Assembly (NCBI GenBank): GCA_040881945.1
Contig: JBBECF010000186.1
Coordinates: forward strand, 1-13,342
Reading direction: 5' to 3'
DNA from: JBBECF01 sp040881945
Lineage (GTDB): Bacteria; Pseudomonadota; Alphaproteobacteria; Dongiales; Dongiaceae
Length of the DNA stretch: 13,342 nucleotides
Part shown: piece by piece, positions 1-5,694 of the stretch
How the letters are laid out: the number at the start of each line of letters is the position of its first letter
Position numbering within the stretch: the first letter of the stretch is position 1
Made by a program: the position numbers and the translations under genes
Notes under the pieces: generated by a model
Told to the model about the DNA's origin: nothing
Databases searched by the model: none
What the model saw: only the letters and a program-made list of their open reading frames with translations

Positions 1-1
1 G

Positions 2-226
2 CCGGCGGCCGCCGTGGCGGCCATGCTCGACGGGCTGGAGCTGTTCGGCATGGGGTTCAGTTGGGGCGGCTACGAGAGCCTGATCCTGCCGGTAAAGCCG
101 GCGCGCACGGCGACCCGATGGACCGCCGCCGGGCCGTTGTTGCGAATCCACGCCGGCCTCGAGGACGCGGCCGACCTGATCGACGACCTCGAGCGCGGTT
201 TCGCCCGCCTCGCGGCCGCTTCATGA
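2..226 (+). CDS. metC: Cystathionine beta-lyase, C-terminal end (partial)
   Basis: This is the last 74 codons of a gene that begins before the window; the frame is open from base 2 and ends in TGA. Seen: the segment LFGMGFSWGGYESLI followed by RIHAGLEDAADLIDDLERGF, the usual C-terminus of Cys/Met-metabolism PLP enzymes (fold type I), with the SWGGYESL signature of cystathionine beta-lyase. Known role: cleavage of cystathionine to homocysteine, pyruvate and ammonia in methionine synthesis, in the cytoplasm. The PLP lysine and the rest of the active site lie outside the window, so the related gamma-lyase/synthase members cannot be fully excluded. hisI starts 13 bp after the stop, so the two may be cotranscribed although their pathways are unrelated. 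Confidence 0.85.
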   Translation, partial: PAAAVAAMLDGLELFGMGFSWGGYESLILPVKPARTATRWTAAGPLLRIHAGLEDAADLIDDLERGFARLAAAS

Positions 227-239
227 CCGGCCGCCGGCG

Positions 240-641
240 ATGACGACGGAGCCTGACGCCGCCCTCGCGCCGGTGCTCGACGCCATCGTCTTCGGCGCCG
301 ACGGCCTGGTTCCGGCCGTCGCCCAACAGCACGACAGCGGCGAGGTCTTGATGCTCGCCTGGATGAACCGCGAGGCGATCGCCGAGACGCTGCGCACGGG
401 CCAGGTCTGCTACTGGTCGCGCTCGCGCGGGCGGCTGTGGCGCAAGGGCGAGACCTCGGGGCAGATCCAGCGGCTCGTCGAGCTGCGCCTCGACTGCGAC
501 GGCGACGCCATCTTGCTGATGGTCGACCAGAGCGGCGTCGCCTGTCATACCGGGCGGCGCTCCTGCTTCTTCCAGGCGGTGCGCGACGGCCGGCTGGTGA
601 CCGTCGCCGAGGTGGTGATCGACCCGGCCACGCTCTATTGA
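240..641 (+). CDS. hisI: Phosphoribosyl-AMP cyclohydrolase
   Basis: HisI catalyses the third step of histidine synthesis, opening the adenine ring of phosphoribosyl-AMP; it is a cytoplasmic zinc and magnesium enzyme. The 133-residue protein has the normal length of the monofunctional form and no fused HisE pyrophosphohydrolase domain. Seen: the motif WRKGETSG at residues 67-74, the metal-binding DCDGD at 85-89 (Asp85, Asp87 and Asp89 as Mg ligands and Cys86 as a Zn ligand, by analogy with characterised enzymes), and CHTGRRSCF at 102-110, which supplies the other two cysteines, Cys102 and Cys109. All key residues are intact. The ATG at 240 lies 13 bp after the metC stop and the modE-like gene begins 13 bp after its own stop. 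No other his gene is in the window, so hisI is detached from the his operon here. Confidence 0.95.
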   Translation: MTTEPDAALAPVLDAIVFGADGLVPAVAQQHDSGEVLMLAWMNREAIAETLRTGQVCYWSRSRGRLWRKGETSGQIQRLVELRLDCDGDAILLMVDQSGVACHTGRRSCFFQAVRDGRLVTVAEVVIDPATLY

Positions 642-654
642 CCGGCGCCACCCG

Positions 655-1005
655 ATGCCCGCGCCGCAACTGCGCATCCTGCTCGGTTCCGCCATCGCCA
701 TCGGCCCCGGCAAGGCCGACCTGCTCGAGGCGATCGACCGCTGCGGCTCGATCTCCGGCGCGGCGCGCGCCATGGGCATGTCGTACCGCCGCGCCTGGCT
801 GCTCGCCGACGCCATGAACCGCAGCTTTCGCGGCAACCTGGTCGAGGCCGCACCCGGCGGCCGGCGCGGCGGCGGCGCCGTGCTCACGCCGCTCGGCCGC
901 GAGGCGCTGCGCCGCTACCGCCGCATGGAGGCGAAGGCGGCGAAGACCCTGGCGGCGGAAATGGCGAGCTTCCGCGCGCTGCTGCGGCCGGATGCCGCCG
1001 ACTGA
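655..1005 (+). CDS. modE: Short ModE-type molybdate-responsive transcriptional regulator (HTH domain only)
   Basis: The 116-residue protein resembles the N-terminal winged-helix domain of ModE (LysR-like HTH). Seen: the opening LRILLGSAIAIGPGKADLLEAI, then ISGAARAMGMSYRRAWLLADAMN at about 33-55, the recognition-helix region typical of ModE, and a wing with GGRRGGGAVLTPLG near 68-81. Known: E. coli ModE is about twice as long and carries C-terminal TOBE/Mop domains that bind molybdate and trigger DNA binding; those are absent here. The protein ends with a basic, probably helical tail at residues 84-116. It lies immediately upstream of modABC, and a ModE-box-like palindrome lies between it and modA, so it is probably the repressor of modABC. 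How it senses molybdate without Mop domains is not evident from the sequence. Confidence 0.85.
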   Translation: MPAPQLRILLGSAIAIGPGKADLLEAIDRCGSISGAARAMGMSYRRAWLLADAMNRSFRGNLVEAAPGGRRGGGAVLTPLGREALRRYRRMEAKAAKTLAAEMASFRALLRPDAAD

Positions 1006-1028
1006 CCGAGGAAAGCACTTGCCGGCGG

Positions 1029-1052
1029 CGCTGTATTCCGCGAAATATAACG
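1029..1052 (+). promoter_or_regulatory. Putative ModE box (Mo-box operator) abutting modA
   Basis: This is an imperfect inverted repeat. The left half is CGCTGTAT (1029-1036) and the right half is ATATAACG (1045-1052), with an 8-bp spacer. The reverse complement of the right half, CGTTATAT, matches the left half at 6 of 8 positions. The form CGnTATAT...ATATAnCG is the known shape of ModE operators in enterobacteria and Rhodobacter. The site ends one base before the first modA ATG. TATAAC (1046-1051) inside the right half also looks like a -10 hexamer, so bound ModE would cover the promoter core. No good -35 stands 16-18 bp upstream; the nearest candidate is TTGCCG at 1019-1024, with a 21-bp spacer. 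Confidence 0.7.
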
Positions 1053-1053
1053 G

Positions 1054-1848
1054 ATGATGGCCGCCGCGATTCCCATTTTCGCCGCCCTGCTCGCCGCCTT
1101 TGCGGCCGCGACGCCGACGGCCGCCGCGCGCGCCGTGGAGCCGACCAACGTCGCCGCCGCGGCAGACCTCACCTTTGCCCTCACCGAGGTCGCCGACCTG
1201 TTCGCCAAGGAGACCGGACACGCCGTGCGCCTTAGCTTCGGGTCGTCCGGCAACTTCCGGCGGCAGATCGCGCAAGGAGCGCCGTTCGATCTTTTCCTGT
1301 CGGCGGACGAGAGCTACGTGGCGGACTTGTTCCGCGCGGGGCTGACGCTCGACCAAGGCGCGCTTTATGCCATCGGGCGCATCGTCCTGTTCGCGCCCCA
1401 CGGCTCGGCGCTTCGTCCGGACCCGGAGCTCAAGGACCTGGTCGCCGCGGCGGCGGACGGACGGCTCAGGGCCTTCGCGATCGCCAACCCCGCCCACGCC
1501 CCCTATGGCCGGGCGGCGCGCCAGGCGCTGACCAAGGCCGGGCTGTGGAATACGATCGGGGATCGCCTAGTGCTTGGCGAGAACGCCACCCAGACCGCGC
1601 AGTTCGCCACCTCCGGGTCGGCCCAAGGCGGCATCATCCCGCTCTCCCTCGCCACGGTTCCGGCGGTTTCGGCCCTGGGAACCTTCGCCCTGCTGCCGGA
1701 GACCTGGCACGACCCCCTGCGGCAGCGCATGGTGCTGCTGCGCGGCGCGGACGAGGTCGCGCGCCGGTTCTATGCCTTCCTGCAGGGCGACGCGGCGCGG
1801 TCGATTCTGCGCCGCTACGGTTTCGCGCTGCCGGGCGAAACCTCATAG
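1054..1848 (+). CDS. modA: Molybdate ABC transporter, periplasmic substrate-binding protein
   Basis: ModA captures molybdate (or tungstate) in the periplasm and delivers it to ModBC. The 264-residue length fits the family. Seen: a hydrophobic signal peptide at about residues 3-25 with a likely cleavage after ARA (residue 27); then NVAAAADLTFALTEV, SFGSSGNFRRQI and GAPFDLFLSADE, the characteristic N-lobe segments; and later the hinge and C-lobe with NPAHAPYGRAARQAL and GGIIPLSLA. An in-frame TAA at 1048-1050 means the start can only be the tandem ATGs at 1054 or 1057 or something further downstream; the signal peptide supports these two. There is no Shine-Dalgarno sequence in front of them (GAGGAAAG at 1008-1015 is too far away). 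The signal peptide has no Lys or Arg in its n-region. modB follows 11 bp after the stop. Confidence 0.93.
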   Translation: MMAAAIPIFAALLAAFAAATPTAAARAVEPTNVAAAADLTFALTEVADLFAKETGHAVRLSFGSSGNFRRQIAQGAPFDLFLSADESYVADLFRAGLTLDQGALYAIGRIVLFAPHGSALRPDPELKDLVAAAADGRLRAFAIANPAHAPYGRAARQALTKAGLWNTIGDRLVLGENATQTAQFATSGSAQGGIIPLSLATVPAVSALGTFALLPETWHDPLRQRMVLLRGADEVARRFYAFLQGDAARSILRRYGFALPGETS

Positions 1849-1859
1849 CGGGCGCGGCG

Positions 1860-2528
1860 ATGGACTGGTCGGCCCTCGATCTATCCCTGCGCCTGGCGTT
1901 CTGGACTTGCGTCGTGCTGCTGCCGCTCGGCGTTCTGGCCGGTCGCGCCTTGGCCTATGGCCGGTTTGCCGGCAAGGGTTTTCTGGAAGCGGCCGTCGCC
2001 CTGCCCCTGGTCTTGCCGCCGACCGTCCTCGGCTATTACCTGCTCGTCGCCTTCGGCGGGTCCTCGACGCTCGGACGGCTCTACCAGGCCGCGGTCGGGC
2101 ACGGCCTGGTGTTTCGCTTCGATGGCCTGCTGCTGGCGTCGATCGTCTTCAACCTGCCGTTCGCCATCCAGCCCTTGCAGCGGGCCTTCGAAGCCATCCC
2201 CGGCGACGTGCAGGAGGCGGCCTGGTGCAGCGGCATGTCGCGGTGGCGGACCTTCTGGCGGATCGAGCTTCCTTTGGCCTGGCCCGGCGTGGTCTCCGCG
2301 CTCGCCCTCACCTTCGCCCACACCCTCGGCGAGTTCGGCGTGGTGCTGATGATCGGCGGCAACATCGCCGGCGAGACCAAGACCGCGGCCATCGCCATCT
2401 ACGATCGGGTCCAGGCCTTCGACGACGCGGCGGCGGGGACCATGTCGGCGGTGCTGCTCGCCCTCTCGTTCCTGTCCATCGGTCTGGTCTACACGGTGGC
2501 CCGCCATGGCTCGCGACGCCGCGCCTGA
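1860..2528 (+). CDS. modB: Molybdate ABC transporter permease
   Basis: ModB is the inner-membrane channel subunit that works as a dimer with ModA and ModC. The 222-residue protein has the usual size and about five membrane spans: near residues 12-33, 44-66, 88-108, 140-160 and 194-214. Seen: the EAA cytoplasmic loop, which docks the ATPase, beginning EAAWCSG at 119-125, and the strongly ModB-like stretch TLGEFGVVLMIGGNI followed by GETKTAAIAIYD. The ATG at 1860 is 11 bp after the modA stop and was chosen because the frame upstream of it lies inside modA in another register. The 3' end overlaps the modC start by 23 bp, which suggests translational coupling. Confidence 0.95.
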   Translation: MDWSALDLSLRLAFWTCVVLLPLGVLAGRALAYGRFAGKGFLEAAVALPLVLPPTVLGYYLLVAFGGSSTLGRLYQAAVGHGLVFRFDGLLLASIVFNLPFAIQPLQRAFEAIPGDVQEAAWCSGMSRWRTFWRIELPLAWPGVVSALALTFAHTLGEFGVVLMIGGNIAGETKTAAIAIYDRVQAFDDAAAGTMSAVLLALSFLSIGLVYTVARHGSRRRA

Positions 2529-3693
2529 GCCGGCCGGCGATGGGCTGCGCGTCCGGCTGCGCCAGGAACGGCCGATTCCGCTCGATGTCGAATTGCGCTG
2601 CGCGCCCGGCGAACTGCTCGCCCTGGTCGGGCCTTCGGGCAGCGGCAAGAGCACGGTCCTGCGGGCCGTCGCCGGCCTCTACCGGCCGCGACACGGCGAT
2701 ATCGCCTGCAACGGCCAATCGTGGCTCGACACCGGACGCGGCCTGAACCGGTCGCCGCAGCGCCGCCGCGTCGGCCTGGTGTTCCAGGACTATGCGCTGT
2801 TTCCGCACCTGTCGGCGTTGCACAACGTCACCGCCGCGCTCGGCCATCTGCCGCCGCGCGGGCGCGGCGCGCGCGGCCGGGAGCTGCTGGCCCTGGTCAA
2901 CCTCGCCGGGCTCGAGGACCGGCGGCCGGCGGAGCTGTCGGGCGGACAGCGGCAGCGCGTCGCCCTGGCTCGCGCCCTGGCGCGCGACCCGGCCGTGCTG
3001 CTGCTCGACGAGCCGTTCGCCGCGGTCGATCAGGTCACGCGCCGCAAGCTGCGGCAGGAACTGGTGGTGCTGCGCCGGCGCGTGGACATGCCGATCGTGC
3101 TGGTGACCCACGACCTCAACGAGGCCGCCGTGCTGGCCGATCGCCTGTGCGTCCTGCATCGCGGTCGCACGCTTCAGGACGGACCGCCGGCGGAGGTGAT
3201 GACGCGGCCGCGCGACGCCCTGGTGGCGCGGGTGATGGATTTGGGCAACATCTTCGACGCGGTGGTGTTCGAGCAGCGCCCCGCCGCCGGCCTGACGGTC
3301 CTGAGGTGGCTCGACTACGTCCTGGAGGCGAGGCAGGCACCGGCCTTCGCGCCGGGGGCGGAACTGACTTGGGTCATCCCGCCGTCGCACGTCGTCCTGC
3401 ACCGCCGCGACCGGCCGTCGCGTGGCGAGCACGAGAACCCGGTGCACGGAACCATCGGCGAGCTAGCCGAGCTCGGCGAGAACACCAACGTCACCTTGGC
3501 GGTGAACGGACGCGCGGACTGTTCGCTGTTCTTCACCGTGGCCACCCATGCGGCCACCCGCAACGGCCTGGCCATCGGCGTGGCCGCGACCGTATCCTTG
3601 CTGTCCGCGGGCATCCACCTGATGCCGCGCGAGGAGCGGAGCGAACAGGCGCTTGCGGACCCGTCGCGGCACGGCGCGGCCACGCCTGGCTGA
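2506..3693 (+). CDS. modC: Molybdate ABC transporter ATP-binding protein
   Basis: ModC is the cytoplasmic ATPase that powers molybdate import. The 395-residue protein shows every ABC hallmark: Walker A GPSGSGKST at 42-50, Q-loop Gln94 in VFQDYALFPHL, signature LSGGQRQR at 144-151, Walker B VLLLDE at 164-169, D-loop at about 172-175, and the switch His202 in VLVTHD. After about residue 230 comes the ModC-type accessory region. It includes a TOBE/Mop-like segment (ENPVHGTIGELAELGENTNV, then VNGRADCSLFFTVATHAATR), which in relatives binds oxyanion and gives trans-inhibition. The ATG at 2506 lies inside the modB 3' end. A later ATG at 2540 is out of frame. The last roughly 20 residues after MPRE are a polar tail with no recognised role. 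The stop lies 6 bp from the stop of the convergent tadG-like gene. Confidence 0.95.
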   Translation: MARDAAPEPAGDGLRVRLRQERPIPLDVELRCAPGELLALVGPSGSGKSTVLRAVAGLYRPRHGDIACNGQSWLDTGRGLNRSPQRRRVGLVFQDYALFPHLSALHNVTAALGHLPPRGRGARGRELLALVNLAGLEDRRPAELSGGQRQRVALARALARDPAVLLLDEPFAAVDQVTRRKLRQELVVLRRRVDMPIVLVTHDLNEAAVLADRLCVLHRGRTLQDGPPAEVMTRPRDALVARVMDLGNIFDAVVFEQRPAAGLTVLRWLDYVLEARQAPAFAPGAELTWVIPPSHVVLHRRDRPSRGEHENPVHGTIGELAELGENTNVTLAVNGRADCSLFFTVATHAATRNGLAIGVAATVSLLSAGIHLMPREERSEQALADPSRHGAATPG

Positions 3694-3699
3694 CCTTCG

Positions 3700-5394
3700 C
3701 TACTTGGAAAGCCGCAGATTCGACAGATTGTTGGCGATTTCCTGGAACGCCGCCTGCAGTTGCGCAACTGTCGGCGCGTTGAAATAGTAGGGCGCGTTCG
3801 GCTCGCTCGCCACGGATTGCAGCAATGCGGTCAGTGTCGGGTCCGTGTTGTCGAACTGAATGACGAAGAGCTTGATGCCCATGGCCTTGACGTTCGTCGC
3901 CAGCCGGCGCAGTCGGTTGTTGAAGTTGTTCTTGGTTCCCGGCGCGTCGGGCAGCGGCATGTCGCCGTGCTGTATGTTCGTTCCGGCCGCCGTTCCGGCG
4001 CCGAACCGTCCCTTGTAGGAATCGCCGTTGCCGCCGTAGTTCTCGCCGTCGGTGAGGAGCACGATCGCCCGCTGGCGGGGAAACGGCACCGTCGCAAGCG
4101 CCTGCGCAAACGGCTCTCCCGGCATCAGCACTTCCCAGGCCCAGGCCAACCCTTGGGGAATGTTGGTCGTGCCGCCCGTGGACAGGCTGTTGACGGCATT
4201 GACCATCGTCGCCTTCTGCTGCTGCAGCGGCAGGATGCCGACAGCGGGACGAGCCACGCAATCGTTGCTGCCCGCGTTGTTGATCGTCGACAGCGCCCGA
4301 TACCAATAAGCGGGCGCATTGGTGACCACGGCCGGATGGTTCGGATCATCGAGGTTGTCGTTCCAATAGGCGCCGTAGCAGCTTCGCGATCGACCGGTCC
4401 ACGCGCCGCCGCCCTCCGCCGAGGTCCAGGAACCCGATCGGGGCTCGCCTTCCAGCGTCGGGATCGGCTCCCACCCCATCCAGGCGGCGCCGCCGACGGT
4501 CGTCGGGCCGAGCAAAATGTCGGCGTCATTGGCGTTGTTGCCGTCGCCCGTATAGCGGGCATACACGCCGCCGGCCCAGGTTGACGCCGGCGCCGACAGC
4601 AGCGGCACGGGCGTGTTATTGGCCAGATAGGTCGCGCTCTGGTTGACGCCGGTCACCGGATTGGTGAAGGTCGGCACCGGGACGGTCTGCGTCAAGGCGC
4701 TGTTGAACGTGCCGCCGATGATCCCGACATTGACCTTCGAGTTCCAATTGACCAGGCCGATGTTCAGAAGATTGTAGGTCGTCCCGTCGATGGTGACGGT
4801 CGGCGAGACGGTATTGCTGCCGAACAGGATGTTCACCAGGTCGATGGCGGCGGCCTTGGCCGCATCGATCTTGCTGGACGGGCTGCCCATCGACCCGGAC
4901 GTGTCGATGGTCAACACGATATCGAGCTGATCGATCTGGCGCGTGACCTCGCTCGAGGCCGATACGGTCATCGTATTGATGCCCAGGACGCGCATGAAGG
5001 TCGTCCCGACGGTCGCGGAGGCCGATAGCCCGAGGACGGTGTTGTCCGGGTTGACCGTCAGGTTCGGTCCCGTCACCGTCGCCCCCATGTATCCGGGCGG
5101 AAAATTGGAGGCGAAGAACATTTGGACATCGGCGTCGCGGTTGGCCGATAGCATCGCCTTGCCGCCGGCAAGCGCCGCCGAGTCGAGGGCCTGCGACAAC
5201 CTCGCCTTGAGCATGTAGCCGCGGGCGGCGTCGGTCGCGAGCCCCAATGCCCCGACCAGCGGAATGATCGCGGCGGCAACGAAGATTGCCACTGCACCCC
5301 TACGGTCGCGCCAAAATCCGACCGCGCGGCGAGCGAGCCGGCGCATCATCGGATAACACTGCGGCGTGCTTGCGATCTGCATCTCTTCCGACAC
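3700..5394 (-). CDS. tadG: TadG-like pilus assembly protein with von Willebrand factor A domain
   Basis: The 564-residue protein begins with a TadE/G-type N-terminus: a basic stretch (RRLARRAVGFWRDRRG), one membrane span at about 34-53, then the amphipathic KARLSQALDSAALAGGKA. Most of the protein should face the periplasm. A vWA domain with an intact metal-ion (MIDAS) site follows: DTSGS at 164-168, the GGTTN threonines near 409-410, and TDG at 448-450. About 240 residues separate the first two MIDAS elements, more than in a minimal vWA fold, so there is an insertion; it carries Cys339 and Cys379. The C-terminus FQEIANNLSNLRLSK is typical of this Tad group. The start is uncertain: the GTG at 5394, the ATG at 5382 (behind GGAAGAG) or the tandem ATGs encoding residues 16-17 are all possible. 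The gene is transcribed divergently from the other tad genes. Its exact role in pilus biogenesis is not known. Confidence 0.85.
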   Translation of the reverse strand: MSEEMQIASTPQCYPMMRRLARRAVGFWRDRRGAVAIFVAAAIIPLVGALGLATDAARGYMLKARLSQALDSAALAGGKAMLSANRDADVQMFFASNFPPGYMGATVTGPNLTVNPDNTVLGLSASATVGTTFMRVLGINTMTVSASSEVTRQIDQLDIVLTIDTSGSMGSPSSKIDAAKAAAIDLVNILFGSNTVSPTVTIDGTTYNLLNIGLVNWNSKVNVGIIGGTFNSALTQTVPVPTFTNPVTGVNQSATYLANNTPVPLLSAPASTWAGGVYARYTGDGNNANDADILLGPTTVGGAAWMGWEPIPTLEGEPRSGSWTSAEGGGAWTGRSRSCYGAYWNDNLDDPNHPAVVTNAPAYWYRALSTINNAGSNDCVARPAVGILPLQQQKATMVNAVNSLSTGGTTNIPQGLAWAWEVLMPGEPFAQALATVPFPRQRAIVLLTDGENYGGNGDSYKGRFGAGTAAGTNIQHGDMPLPDAPGTKNNFNNRLRRLATNVKAMGIKLFVIQFDNTDPTLTALLQSVASEPNAPYYFNAPTVAQLQAAFQEIANNLSNLRLSK

Positions 5395-5694
5395 CCGTGG
5401 CCCGAGACGCGGCTAGACATACCGGCAACCCGTGAAGAATTGGTGAATGAGCTCTCGACATTTCCTTGGCGCGACAGACTCTGATAAAGACAAACGACAG
5501 TTTTTTTAGATTCGTCTAACTTAGAACAAATACGACAATAATTAACGCAAAACAAAACGTGGCCCTGTGCCGTGGCCCATCTTCGCGCGCGGTCCCTACG
5601 GCTACCGAGATAAAGGCGTTGTTAATTTATTTCTGGCTGACTACTGACAGGCTGCGGGTCGCGCCGATGCACCCGATCACCGAAAGCGAGCGCG
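5395..5694. promoter_or_regulatory. Divergent intergenic region between tadG-like gene and tadE
   Basis: This 300-bp spacer separates two divergent genes and must hold at least part of the promoters for both tad transcription units. I see no credible gene in it. The middle, about 5480-5560, is clearly AT-rich against a GC-rich background, and a second AT-rich patch lies at 5610-5635. A weak + strand promoter candidate is TTGTTA (5619-5624), a 17-bp gap and TACTGA (5642-5647). I could not identify a convincing - strand promoter. The stretch also holds a run of seven T (5501-5507), a small symmetric element (listed separately) and three copies of GTGGCCC (5397, 5559 and 5572). Confidence 0.5.
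5506..5525. repeat. Symmetric element TTAGA-TTCG-TCTAA-C-TTAGA
   Basis: Three 5-bp arms stand in a row: TTAGA (5506-5510), its reverse complement TCTAA (5515-5519) and TTAGA again (5521-5525). The first pair flanks a TTCG tetraloop sequence; the second pair is separated by a single C. The middle arm can pair with either neighbour. A run of seven T overlaps the left end. It sits in the AT-rich core of the divergent tad spacer. It could be an operator or a small RNA switch; it is too weak and has the wrong layout for an intrinsic terminator. Function unknown. Confidence 0.4.

Noticed and set aside
70..1497. Long open frame (475 codons) on the - strand opposite metC, hisI, modE and modA
   Set aside because: Arg/Gly/Ala-rich translation with no recognisable domain; it is antisense to well-supported genes and is expected in GC-rich DNA. 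The same applies to the - strand frames at 1881-2654, 2308-3447, 9280-10191, 9779-10678, 10709-11572 and 11346-12206.
1574..2746. Long + strand frame across modA, modB and modC in another register
   Set aside because: Low-complexity Arg/Pro/Ala translation overlapping three clear genes; a composition artefact.
3760..4584. + strand frame of 274 codons opposite the tadG-like gene
   Set aside because: Antisense to a protein with an intact MIDAS motif and a conserved C-terminus; no domain visible in the + strand product.
5501..5525. T-tract plus hairpin as an intrinsic terminator
   Set aside because: On the + strand the T-run precedes the hairpin instead of following it, on the - strand the hairpin is followed by A, and the stem is only 5 AT-rich pairs.
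5346..5555. 69-codon - strand frame in the divergent spacer, reaching into the tadG-like gene
   Set aside because: Non-ATG start, no ribosome site, no recognisable features, and it overlaps the better supported tadG start in another frame.
5619..5636. Full CtrA site (TTAA-N7-TTAA) in the tad spacers
   Set aside because: TTAA occurs at 5543 and 5622 and in the cpaA spacer, but nowhere with a second TTAA at 7-bp spacing.
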